A DNA stretch of 64,000 bases from Wuchereria bancrofti (taxonomy: Eukaryota > Nematoda > Chromadorea > Rhabditida > Onchocercidae): positions 2,328,045-2,392,044 of the forward strand of contig SSBO01000009.1 of assembly GCA_005281725.1 (NCBI GenBank), read 5' to 3'. The position numbers were made by a program, and so were the translations under genes. Shown here piece by piece: positions 26,130 to 37,654 of this stretch; positions within the stretch are counted from its first letter, which is position 1; every line of letters begins with the position of its first letter. The notes under the pieces are model-generated. The model worked only from the letters and a program-made list of their open reading frames with translations, was not told the origin of the DNA and did no database searches.

Positions 26130-26560
26130 TTGGAAGGGTTTTTTTGTTTTAAACGTGACTTTTACGTGTTTTGCGCAGTTTGCGTCAGTTAATACGAGCA
26201 AATGGTAACAAAGCGTCACCCCGAAGCATAGATAAACAAACAAGTGGTACTGAAGCAGCTGGATTTCCCGCGGGCCACAAGCCTGATTTAATGATGCCAT
26301 CGTGGGATTTAACCCGTTAAAAGTTCTCCCTTCCCGTAGATACGTTTTCAAAAGTGGTGAGCATTTTGCTGCAAATTATACGTCTCGAAGTAAATCATGT
26401 CAAATGCTTGCGATTATTATGTCGGGGATAATGTGACTTAACGTACGGTAAAGATGTGTCAAATGGCATTACATGCGGGAAATCCGGATAAATACCACGA
26501 AGGTAACCATTTCTTATTGCTGTAGATTTGATGCAGTTATTATCATAAGCAAGCATTACG
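26130..26560. promoter_or_regulatory. CpG-richer island, candidate regulatory segment
   Basis: Unusually GC- and CpG-rich for this window, with words such as AACGTGAC, TTACGTG, TTTGCGTCAG, CCCGCGGG and TTAACGTACGGTAAAG. It is 0.5-0.9 kb upstream of the integrase-finger gene. Similar ACGT/CGTAAC-rich patches precede the genes at 32161 and 47553. Function is inferred only from position and composition. Confidence 0.3.
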
Positions 26561-27021
26561 TTACCATAAATATTTTTGTAATTATAGAAATATCTGAGCA
26601 TAGAGATATTAACATTGTATTGTGCTCATAAGTAAATTTGTATAACTTGAGTCATAATATTTGGATATAGCTGAAATATTACCTGAAGCAGATGTTTTTT
26701 GATGTTGATATAACTACTTATGACATTACTATTCGGGAATATTTGTAACTTAATAAGATGAAAACAATGTCAGTGAAAATAGGCTCTATTACTAAACTTG
26801 ATGTTTCCGAAAGTTTCTTCCTGACTACCATATTGTTTATGAATTACTCTTTTTCCTTTCTCTGTGAACCTTTACACACAAAAAATGAGGTAGCATATAT
26901 GTGTCAAAATAAAATAATTAGTGGATGAAAAGAAGTGAAATATTGCGTAAAGCTGATTTGTATAATTCCAAATTATATGGGCGCGGTGAAATACCGCTTG
27001 TTTACAGGTGTCCGGTAAATA

Positions 27022-30000
27022 ATGAATGATGATGGTGGCAGAATGAGCTCGAAGTTTGAAAAAGAAACAGAAGATTTGGAAGTGGCATTGATAACCGATT
27101 CAAATTCGGATGAGAAGAAGTCTGAATTTATATGCTTTTGGTTAAACAAAATTATAAAATTGTTTTTGAAGTTTGGTAGCTGACGTAATAATGCAACGAT
27201 ATGAGATAAATGACTGGTGAAATGGTATTGCCGAAATGTTGGATATTCTATTTTGAAGTACTTAAGAAACGATTGCCAAAATATTGTGCAGTTTCAACTG
27301 TGAAATTCCGCAGTATGTATGTCAGCTGTTAGTCGTAAGAAAATTGCAACACTTTCAATTTTATTAGATTAAATGCATCAGTTTATAGATGTACATATGG
27401 TGGATTTACTACTGAAGCTTATGAGGAGCTGGTCCGATATCATCGTAACAAAGAAATTCCTAAACGACTTCAGGGCCATTTAAAGCATCGTATTGATTGT
27501 TTCAAGAGGAAAGCTAAAAGATTTCAACTAATTGAGGGAACTGATCAGCTGATTTATATTGGTTAATGTTGATATTTTTACTAGGTTATTTTGTGAGGGG
27601 AAGAAGAGAGTCATTCTGAGGTTTTTTATTGGTGTAAGATTCATTCGGGACTTACTGGGAAATCTCATATGATCATTCGAGATTTGCTAGGGAAGATTTC
27701 GTCAGCTTTTTTGCATCACTGCTTTTTATGTTAAATTATGGTTAAATTACAAGGTTTTCAATAATCAGTTCTGTTTCAGTATTAAGCCGAATAGCTCTTT
27801 TAAGTTGCTGAAGGTTAAAATTGAGAAATTTTTTAAATTACAAGGTTTTCAATAATCAGTTCTGTTTCAGTATTAAGCCGAATAGCTCTTTTAAGTTGCT
27901 GAAGGTTAAAATTGAGAAATTTTTCATTCATACATGTAATCTTTACTGTAGATTATCGACATATCCCCCACTGTCTTTTGTAGATAATTATGGAGGAAAA
28001 TGGGGTTAACATAACAGAATACTTTTTTTTTTTTTTTTAAGAATTGTGTGTTTAAGTTTTTTAAGAATTTAGGATTCAAGCCAGATCACTCAACGGTGGG
28101 ACAGTTTGTTGTAAAGAAGAATGAGGTTGAAAAAATCCTCACTCAGGTTTGTATTATTGCTTATTAAGAGTTATAGAATAATCTGTAAAATGCTAAATTA
28201 AATTTAAAAGTTAGTTCACAGCAAAAAGGTGGATGATTTTTGGAAAAGCGAAAATGAATTTCGATTTGAGGAAATCTACCCGAGATCTTTTCTTTCCAAC
28301 TGACATTCTTTTATCTTAGGCTCATTTGGAATCAAATCACGGTGGCCTGAATGCCACACGTAAAATGGTTTCTACAAAATTTTATTGGAACTCGATTACA
28401 AGCGATGTTGAGCAATTCATCAAGCAGTGTCCACGTTGTCGTATCACACGCATGCGATACGTTGCATCCAATAATGTTCCTTGGCGTAAAGGTGGGCGAT
28501 ATGGAGATATTTACACAGTGGGTTTCGATTCTTTCTGTTTCTTTAAAATTTTTCATTTTTAATTAATTTGATACCCCTTCTCGGACTTTGTTTAGTGAGT
28601 AGTATTGTTACTCACTACAGATACTTGGGGAATTTACATCATGTATGTATATTAATGTTAAACACCTATTTTTATGCATTATAGATAAGATATATTATTT
28701 TCCACGAAATGTTACCTAATCTGTCATTTACACAAATTTCCAGGGCAACTGGGAAGGAAGCGAAGATGATTATGCACTGTCTGGTAGGAGCCGTTTCTCT
28801 CCGTGCTGTTTTTCTATTTTGTTAGGACGAAACAAAATTTAAAGTTTTTGCTCATTATAATTGTAATCTTGATTTATTTATTTGGCTTCTGTTATGTGAG
28901 ATTTTCCTCCAATTTCTCACATATTCAATCATATGTATGTATTTCTCGCATATTTAGTGATATATATGATTAAAGGTCACTGCAGAATTTTTTCCAGATC
29001 GTTTCTGCAATCGAACTTGGAAATTTACTCGGAGTCTGAATGGAGGCGAATACACATACTCACCGGATAACGGACTTGGTGTAGTTCCTCAACCCTGGAA
29101 GGTTAATTACATATTTGCAATACTAGTCTTTTAATTTGTGAATAAATTTATAGGTGCGAGAAAATAATCGATAGATAAGACCTGTAAATCAGTTGTTGCT
29201 TGATAATGTCTTCTTTCAAAATTAGAGTTTTATCAAGTTGTACATGAGTAATGTTTTACAGCGCGATAGACCTGCAAATGATGTTATAATTGCGGATGAA
29301 ATGACAAATGAAGACATCGATATCGAAAATGATACGGATGAACTGGGTAGAAAGATTTGAAGATTATCTGCAACTGATGGTTTAAAACGCATCAATCTTA
29401 GCTTAATCTATGAATTGACCAATCCGTAGAGTGTATTTATAGCAGTCATTTGTGTCGTGGATTTTCTCATTAATAAATATGACTGCTTTGATATGGAATA
29501 GAAATTACTGTGCTATACTCTTTGTTCTCTTTAAGTTGTGTACGCACGGAATTGTTTTATTAATGAAGAACGTTAAAGAGGTGATTGTTAGACATATTAG
29601 ACAAATATTTCAGGTACTACTGAAGGGAGGATAGACACACAGATGTTACTTCCTCAGTATTTTCGTGTAAGGCCTACTCAGCCACTCAGCTTTAATAGAT
29701 CACATCTTGCAGAATGGATGGAAAGAGAACAAGTAAGTTCGTCTTATAAACAACAGTTAGCTTATCATGAATTCATCACACTTTCCTTGTATTATTTCCT
29801 TATTCTCAGAATCGAGCATTTCATTTGGCCTTTACATATGCTAATTCTGCACTGATCTATCGAGTGTTATATAAAGTTGGGTATTATCTTATAATGTTAG
29901 GATGCAGATTATACAAAACCGTGGTAGTTGCTGACAGTTCTGATTACCATATTAGAGTTATATTCGCCATGTGATCAAAAAAGGGATATGCGAAGTTCCA

Positions 30001-31297
30001 TTCTTTAATTTTCACTTAATTTTTATGTTTTATTTTCTTTAGTCTTTTTTGAAATTCTTCTGCTTCTTTCTGAATTCACTTTAAATTCATTTTATTCTAA
30101 ATCCATTTTCCTTCTATGAGCGGTCACTTTTGTATTTCTATCCTAATATTTTTATTCCAGTCTTTTGGAAGTTTTCGCTCGTGCAAGATCTTTTACTGAT
30201 TTTAATAATATTTTAGGCATTAGATTATGACGAATGTTACGGTAATCCAGAAGAAGCATATTATGAAGATGATTTTGTTGTTGGTGAAGGGATGGCAAAC
30301 ATTGCACCACCAACAACTGGTGATGAGAGATTGGTTTCAGAAGATAACTTGGATGGTGGCATTGACAGGTGCTTTTTCTTTATTTTTCTGTGGAATTGCA
30401 TTTATTTTCATTCTGTAGTAAATGGAAAGCTTACAAAATAGTATTTGATTTTTCTGTTTCTAATGTGAATAAAACTTTTCCAAGAAAGTACTGTATCCAG
30501 AGAGAGAAAGAACTTGATGTAGCGATATCGGCATATATCGCAAGATTATCATTTCCAAACAATTTTTAATCATTTTTTGACCAATTGTTTCAAAAATGGA
30601 ACAATAGGATGGATATAAAATGGATGTGAAATGTATGAACTTTGCATTTTTCATTTACATGAGAATGTCAAGTGCACGAATAGATGCATCTTTGTGGTAT
30701 AATTCCCATAGAGCTAAACTGCCAGCGGATTAATGCTGGATTACATCGCTCGAGCATGTGCGTAGTAGTGTTTTTTGTGCGTTTCAGTCATTTTTTCACT
30801 TTATGGTTTTGATGAGGAAATTTAAAGTGTTCGTGCCTTAATGTTAATTAAAATAACTAATCTTTTTTGAGGCCAAGTTCTACAAAAGCTACTGCATACA
30901 AAGAAAAACTTGTCGAAAATGCATCAGTTAAGCGACGGTATGTAGAAGACGGTCGAGAGTATATCATTGAAACAGACAGAAAATATTTTATGGTTGAAGC
31001 AGAACAACTTTTGCAACTATTCAAAAGGTTTACTCTTTCAAATCTTCATTTTTTTTTAAGTTATTTGGTAACTTTTTATATTGGATCCTTTTCCTCTTGT
31101 ACACATCTGCTTTCTTTGGTTTTGTTTTATAATTTTTTTAAAAAAAAAAAATTTCCGGAGATGTTGATTGTAGATGCGCAGGATGTGGTGAAAAGCTGAA
31201 ACAAGTGACATTGTATGCTGAGTCACCAATGCCAACAGTTGCTTATCAGTGTAATAAATGTGGGCAAACTGTATGGTTTGGACAGAAAATGGATTAG
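27022..31297 (+). CDS. Protein with integrase-type HHCC zinc finger and C-terminal zinc ribbon
   Basis: Best model has twelve exons: 27022-27175, 27292-27312, 27382-27561, 28073-28146, 28320-28517, 28744-28783, 28998-29101, 29262-29346, 29614-29732, 30217-30368, 30872-31027, 31174-31297; 468 residues. Residues about 80-185 resemble the N-terminal zinc-binding region of Ty3/gypsy-type integrases (as in GIN1 and KRBA2): RAKRFQLIEG-like strand (here KRKAKRFQLIEG), then H145-x4-H150-x29-C180-x2-C183. No D,D-35-E catalytic core follows; instead there are acidic linkers and, at 376-468, a module ending in C429-x2-C432-x21-C454-x2-C457 and WFG, shared with the next gene. Likely a nuclear nucleic-acid- or protein-binding factor; no enzymatic role is supported. 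The first two exons are uncertain: a start at ATG 27210, in one exon ending 27312, also joins in frame. Confidence 0.75.
27742..27923. repeat. 91-base perfect tandem duplication
   Basis: Two adjacent copies, 27742-27832 and 27833-27923, identical except for one T in a terminal homopolymer. They lie in the intron between exons 3 and 4 of the integrase-finger gene. Each copy contains a good acceptor-like TGTTTCAG, but reading on from it soon meets a stop in the required phase. Confidence 0.95.
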
Positions 31298-32160
31298 TTT
31301 GCAAATATTTTCTAAAAAAAAAAGAATTTTGAAGTGTAATTTCAATTTTCGCTTGCCTAAAATTGGAATGGGAACGAAAATGGGAGAAGGTAAGCTTAAA
31401 GTATAAAAGCTGATTGCGCAAATACACCTGTACAATGGTGGACAGTGTGCAGATGAAATTATTTCAAAGAAGTCAAGAAAAAAATCTAATTCTGAAAATT
31501 TATGTGCTGTTATATATTCTCAATATTTCTTTTTGATTTATTAAAGTGTAAATGGGGGGAGAGAGTTTTTAATATATTTTGTAGTATTATTATTTTATGC
31601 GGAATTGTTTTACTTTGTACGGAATTGTTCGTGGTGTTGCTTGTAATTTTAAAATTTTTATATTGTCATTGCTTGTATAGACACACTACAAATAAAATTA
31701 TTCGTTTGCCTAATGAGACGCTTCTTAAATTTGGGTTTAAATTGAACCTAAAATTAGACGAATTTTTGGACGAAACTTCGTGAAGTGTCATTTAAGCGAG
31801 AAAACAAAAGGAGACTTCTTTATAACAACAAAAGGAAATGAAGGATGTTGCTAAGTGTAGCACGGATTTAAGTAATATTGGAGCAAGTAGTTATTATAGC
31901 TTTCTTGCAAACTGAAAAATTTGGTCTGGCGTTCCCATACGTTCCGTTGCGTTCTCACGGTACGTTAAGTTGGAATCATTCATCTATAGATAAATTTCTG
32001 TAACATTCTTAAATACCTTAAACAGCCGAGATTTTCCTGTGGTACCTGCCATTTTCCTGAAAAAATATTGCTTGTGGTTAGTGGTACTATATGCTGTTAT
32101 ATTGCTGTTATGCCGAAATTTTCATTAATTTTTGATTTTTCAAGTCTTCTAGAAATCGAA
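31298..32160 (+). other. Intergenic between the tandem zinc-ribbon genes
   Basis: 863 bases. AATAAA at 31691-31696 is a plausible poly(A) signal for the upstream gene. A CpG-richer patch at 31925-31975 (GGCGTTCCCATACG, CGGTACGTTAAG) may belong to the promoter of the downstream gene. TTCTAG ending at 32152 is a possible trans-splice acceptor, 8 bases before the next ATG. The open frame at 31502-31783 has no recognisable content. Confidence 0.5.
31691..31696 (+). terminator. poly(A) signal
   Basis: AATAAA about 394 bases after the stop of the integrase-finger gene. Confidence 0.4.
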
Positions 32161-35100
32161 ATGAAAAATTCACAAACGGTACAACAAATAACAGATAGCA
32201 TGCAGCAACGAGCAGAAGCATGCACAACAGCACAGGATGTAGGACAAGGTACAGAAATTGCTACTGCTGCTACTTCTATTACTGATAGTCAGACGGTTTC
32301 TTCAATGTCAACAGAAACGAGTGAACGAAGTCGAACAGATGACGAAGTTTCAAATTTTAAGGATTTTCAAGAACCTGGAACTGCATGGCAAGATGATGAA
32401 CATGAATATGAAACACAGATGAAATTACTCAAGTATCATGTTTTTTTTTTTCTTTTCGTAGAATTGTAAAATTAAATTTCAAAATAATGAAGTAAAAGTT
32501 GCTTCCAAAATTGTGGTAAACTCAATGACTGTGGATGGATTAATGAACGTAGTTGAATTGAAAATGTTAATTTTTATTTTCTTTTATCTTTTACCGTAAG
32601 CCAGAAATACAGGATTCATTGAAAGTTAATTCATAAGATATGTCGCGTCAATTAATCAGATAATACATGATACTTTTGCCAGTTTTTTTTTTCTTTTCTG
32701 AATGTTTTGAACATATCATAGGGAATATTTTAGTGAGGAATGGAAAAGGCCTGAAGTGAACGCAATTATGACAAAATTACTCAAAACTGAGTTGTCATTC
32801 GCGGAAGCAGCCGATCGTATATCGGTTATTCTTGGACACGAGGTAACGATAGCATCGGTACGAAATCGTACCTTACACTGTTCTGAATTGTCACAATCAA
32901 GGCAGACAAATAATCAAGATGAAGTTAAAGACGATGGGGAGAATGGAGAAAATACCGTGGAAAAAGATCCGCCTGTTTCGAAAGAGTTGGTGTTTTTTCT
33001 CATGCTAATTTTTAAATTTAAAAATTTGCAAATTATTTGCAATTTTTTGCTCATTTAAAATTCTATTTGCTTAAGAGGTGGTAGTGATAAGACCTAACTA
33101 TTATGTTCCTATGTTGAAGTTATTGAAATAATATATATATTTAATCCTATTTAATCTTAAAATTGTGTCTCTGTTACTGTTCAAATTATAAACATTTTGC
33201 TAATTAAGGATGCCATTTTCAAATGTATTTTTTCAAACAGCTTTGTATAATTTCTCAAGATTCATTCTTAGGATTTTTTCTCATATTTACCAGTTTTAAT
33301 TTAAGATATTGGATATCCTCAAATTTTTATTATTTTCACGTGATAAACTAAGATACAGGTTTGGACCAGGACTCTATGAAGTGATACGAAATTTGCGCGG
33401 AAATTTGAGCAGTATAGCGATCAAAGAGCAACAAAGTGACTGTGTGCGAATTTACCGTAGATCAACGACACGTAATTACTACAGTTATTATCGTTGTTCA
33501 TCGTGCGACTACCTATCACGACGTGAAGTTCAAGATGGTCATCCATCACCGATCATCAAAATGGTCCATGACAGTATCGTTGGCGAACCATTTCCATCAC
33601 ATCATCCCGAATGCAAACCAGTACCTCTTTCACAACTCAGAGCTATGCAGATGCATCGGGAAAGTCGTCAAGAAGTGATGGACGAAATGTTAACTCCTTT
33701 TGAAGCTTGGTCAAGGGTAAAATCAATTTATCTTTTAACATAAATTGGTAAATTTCGAATTGAACTTTGCTAGATTCTTGAAAATTTAATTTATAAAATT
33801 GTCTTCACTACTCAGATTACGATATACCTAATTTAATACAGAAGAGTTTCGTCCTTCTTTGCACTGAATTAAAGTAGTTCTTTTAAGGGACACTTAAGAG
33901 CTCTACTAGAGGAGGCAAGGAAGGCTTCGCAACTTTCTAGACAGCATCCACAATGGAAAAAAGTCAAGTGTAAGTCACGAAATGAAAATGTTAGTTCCAT
34001 TTTTTTTTCGAATTTCATTTTCCTTCTGTTTTACTTCTGATATCCACATATTTCACGTAAACATTAAACTTAAGGTCATTTCAGGAGAGGCATCCATATG
34101 TAAGGCCATGTGGAGAAACATTAATAAGTTACGAAGGTTAGTAACAATTTACATCGCTTCATTTCTTTGGAGACAGATTTCCACTTATTTTTTTTTATTT
34201 TTAGTTTTGACTGTTAAATTTTTAGATTCATTAGAAAATTAACCTGAAAATATCTGTGTATTTGAAAAAAAAAATGTAAAATTAAGTCATTGCTTAATTT
34301 TAGAGAAAATACGACAAAGGCTGCATGGGCAGTTAAAACGTCCAAATTCTCGTGCTAGTTCTGTTGTTTCAGAACGATATGGTGCTCAAGTGTGTTGTTT
34401 TCATTTTTAATCCGCTTAATTCATCCTGAATATTCCAGAAATTTCTCGTCAAATATCACTTAGCACAAAAATATGAGTGACATTTTATTAAGAAGGATTA
34501 GCATCTTATTTTTCTTCGTTTCTGATTACAAAAACTTTCATTTCTGTTGTATTCATCATTGCTGGAAATTGAACAAGTTTAAGACTATTGATTTTCTCAA
34601 AAACTCAGAAACACATGAATCATTGAACCAATAAGGTGGTTTTAGCCTTAAATGAAACTTTCATTTTTTTTTCTTTTTTTTGGTAACCAAAGGTAGTTGT
34701 TATCTTTAGACACCAACAGATGACGAACGGTCATTTGAACGACGAAGGCGAGATAGCTCTACTTTCATAACAGATGAGTCACAATCTCGTACGTTTTGAA
34801 ATTATTTTCTTTTTTCCACTATAAGTATGAGTGCAATTTACTCCTTTTATGATGAAACTAGTAGTTTTTTTAGTTATATCGGATCTTACGGAAGTACCGG
34901 ATGCAGATGGGTTACTGTCGGAAGAGAGAGCACAAATTGAGCAATCAAGGGTTGCAATGGAAGATGGATCAGAATTGGTAAATCTTTTATTTCATTTCTA
35001 CGGATTCTGTGTTATTTAACGCTTTACATTTGAAAGGTTATTAAATACATGCTTTTGTTTTAAGATTAAACTGCTTTTAGCTTTTAAAAATCTTTTTAAC

Positions 35101-36012
35101 TGGACAGGTTAACCAAATCTAATTGATAACCGTTTAGTGGGATTTTAGTATTGATTGACTCTGCCTGAAAGTATTTTATTTTTTATTTTTTATTTTTTCA
35201 AGAATGAAACCGGAAAAGTCTCGTTTGCTTCAAGTGATTCAGGCGAACCAGTTAATGATTTTGATGGTGTAAATCAAACAGTGTTCAGTGATCAAACACC
35301 AACTAATGAAACTAAGACAGATCCTGCTGCTTCTTCAATCTCCACAGGGTATATTCGAAATATTTGCTGAAGTTATTTTGTTTCGAAATTGTGAAATAGA
35401 ATTGAATGAGCAAAAGGACTTGGTATTCGGTGGACTTTATCATATGTCCTTTCTTTGCGATTAATTATTTTTTCATGACGTAACGCGCAACAAATCGTAC
35501 TTTACTCATTATTTTTTTGTGGATAGGATCCAGCAATGACTTTTTCACCTTCAGAATATCGAAGGTATGTGCAAGAGATGATCTTTCGAACCGTGTCCCT
35601 ATATTAAAAGATGGTGCCGAACGTGATACAATCAAGGGAACTAATCGAAAATTATTCGTAGTCGATGATGAGCACTTATTGAAATTGTTCCAAAGGTTGA
35701 TTTTCTTTTTCTTTTTTTTAATATACAAGCATTTCTACACGTGCTGAGGTTGAATTGGCAATTACCGTGGCTTCTGAAATTTTCATGGCAGATTACAGAC
35801 TACATCGAGTACGCATTTGTTCAGTTTCATTTCATTTTTTACTTTTGTTTTTAAGTTTTATTTCATTTTTTATTTTTGTTTTTAGATGTCCAGATTGTGG
35901 TGAGCAGCTAAAGAGTTTATCGCTTTCATCTCGAAGAGCAGTACCGATGATAACCTATAAATGTGAGGGTAGTTGCGAAGAAAAAGTATGGTTCGGTCAT
36001 GAATCCGAATAA
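32161..36012 (+). CDS. Tandem paralogue: HTH-like, CCHHC finger and C-terminal zinc ribbon
   Basis: Eleven exons: 32161-32432, 32722-32989, 33306-33716, 33888-33962, 34085-34136, 34304-34389, 34710-34788, 34874-34977, 35203-35348, 35534-35695, 35886-36012; 593 residues. N-terminus is Ser/Thr/Gln-rich and acidic. Residues about 92-145 (EEWKRPEVNAIMTKLLK, then FAEAADRISVILGHEVTIAS) look like a helix-turn-helix of the SANT/GcrA-like sort. Exon 3 holds C244-x2-C247, then H279, H280 and C283 (YYRCSSCDYLSRR, HHPECKP), resembling FLYWCH/WRKY-GCM1-type DNA-binding fingers. A disordered, charged middle follows. The end, C553-x2-C556-x21-C578-x3-C582 plus WFG, matches the upstream gene, including an intron at the same Arg codon in the same phase. 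A nuclear DNA-binding role is inferred. Weak points: donor GTCAAG after 33962, and the acceptor of exon 10 (see findings). Confidence 0.75.
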
Positions 36013-36276
36013 ATTGGGTATTATCAGAGTGTTTGTGCAGATAATTGATAGATTGAATATATCTTTGAAGGAAATTTTTTCTTTTACAGTTTCATTTCCA
36101 TCATAGTTATTTAATTTTTTTTTTTTTTTTTATGTTGTGATGACTTCTCAAAATAACAGTTTGGAAGTTCGTATAAATTGTCTTTTCAACTGCCATCTTT
36201 GCTATTTTTATTAATTCGAAGAATTGTATTCATAATGATTAATGATTACTACTAATAATTTCATGTTGTAAATCTT

Positions 36277-36282
36277 AATAAA
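36277..36282 (+). terminator. poly(A) signal
   Basis: AATAAA 265 bases after the stop codon of the second zinc-ribbon gene. Confidence 0.5.
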
Positions 36283-37654
36283 TATTCTTCTGATAGAGCC
36301 TCACAACGATATACGTCAAACCGATATATGTAAATGAGCTTTGATTTGATCGAGTCATGTAAAATTGAATTTATATAAAAAGAAAACATTATAAATCTTT
36401 GATGCTATGAAAGAATTGTGAAGCTTTTTTTTCTGTCTCGTAATTAAAAATCATCCAAATTTTACCGCCAGTATGTTTTAGTATGCTTTTTACCTTGCTT
36501 TTTTGGAAGTTTTACATATATACCAATGTATATAGAATGCTGCATATTGTGATATTTGCAAATACTGCTTATAATTATTTTTTTGCCTTACGATAAAGTA
36601 CTGTTGTTTTCAGAATGCAAATTCAAACTAGTTATAAATCTAACAGTAATTAATAAGAATGTAATTAATATTTTTCCTCGTGCTTCCTTCATAAAATGTC
36701 TTGTTCACTTTGATTTCCTAACTTAAGTTTGTTTAATAAATTTTGCGAAAGTATTACCTTAAAATATACATAACTCCAAACTTCTCTGGATATTGAGACA
36801 GGTATTTAGATAATTAAAGTAGTCATTTCTCGCATCATGATTGTATTATATTAAAGACATACCTTTTTCTTGTTAAAATCCATTAAATATTTCAAAACTT
36901 AGGCTTTTTCTAAAAAGTCCTTTCTATGCAACATTTGTTATTGAGTTATTTATCGATTAAATAAATTCATAATGTCGATTATCAGTTAAATAAGTCATGA
37001 GGATTATCGTGTCAATATTTCCTTTAAGTGAATATTTACAATGAGATTAAGTAGTTTTTATAGTTGTACTTATATTTATTTGGTAAGATTTTTTTTTTTT
37101 TTACATGACTTGTTTGTCTAATAATTTGATTATATAAAAATGATGCAACTTATAAACTTATGTACATGATGTTGTGAGAGTTTTTCATACTATTGTTACT
37201 GGGAAAATATATATTAGTGTTTTTAGCTATCAAGAAATATCGTTAGAATTAAATTGCACATGGAGTTAGGTTGTTTTTGCATTAATTAAATTCCTTTGTT
37301 TTTCTAAGTATTAAAAATTTTAGGATAATTTATAGGTGCAGAATATAGTTCTGTTATTAATACTTGGGGTCATTTTCAAATGGATTTCCTGTTGTAAATT
37401 GCTTGCAAAGTAATATTAAGCTAGTAAGCTAGTACTTTGTGTATAATTGAACTGATGATAAGAAAAGGTCTTTGCCGAAATTATGTTAGCTTTTATTGCA
37501 GACTTTTTTACTTAATTTATGTTCTTGTAACTTAAGCAAATACTTTGTCATGTTTGTTTTGTTTCAATGTTTCGAGTAATGTTGTTTAATTGGGAAAAAG
37601 AAAGAAATTTTAATTGCAGGAATTGCGAACACCAATATAATTAGTTAATCAGTA
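36283..37654. other. Intergenic upstream of TRM1
   Basis: AT-rich, no coding support. TTAATTGCAG ending at 37619 is a candidate trans-splice acceptor 35 bases before the TRM1 start codon. Confidence 0.55.

Larger units (their letters stand above)
23451..27021. other. Intergenic, upstream of two divergent genes
   Basis: Lies between the 5' ends of the sperm gene (minus) and the integrase-finger gene (plus). Oligo-T runs at 23487-23505 and 23760-23774, a C/T-rich patch at 24160-24200 and a TG/GA microsatellite at 24821-24880. The segment 26130-26560 has distinctly more CpG and ACGT/CGTAAC words than its surroundings and may be regulatory. Open frames here are short and unconvincing; I call no gene. 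Confidence 0.5.

Noticed and set aside
26121..26601. Two minus-strand open frames of about 70 codons in the CpG-richer segment
   Set aside because: No family resemblance, no splice partners and no continuation. The higher GC content alone explains fewer stops.
28332..28556. Antisense open frame opposite the HHCC finger
   Set aside because: Mirror of a conserved coding exon on the other strand, with no independent support.
28606..28643. Possible 22-base micro-exon in the integrase-finger gene (CACTACAG acceptor, GTATGT donor)
   Set aside because: Both signals are good, but including it shifts the next exon into a frame with an early stop. Skipping it keeps phase 0.
31056..31435. Minus-strand open frames over the end of the integrase-finger gene
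   Set aside because: They overlap the zinc-ribbon exon, whose plus-strand reading is supported by the paralogue.
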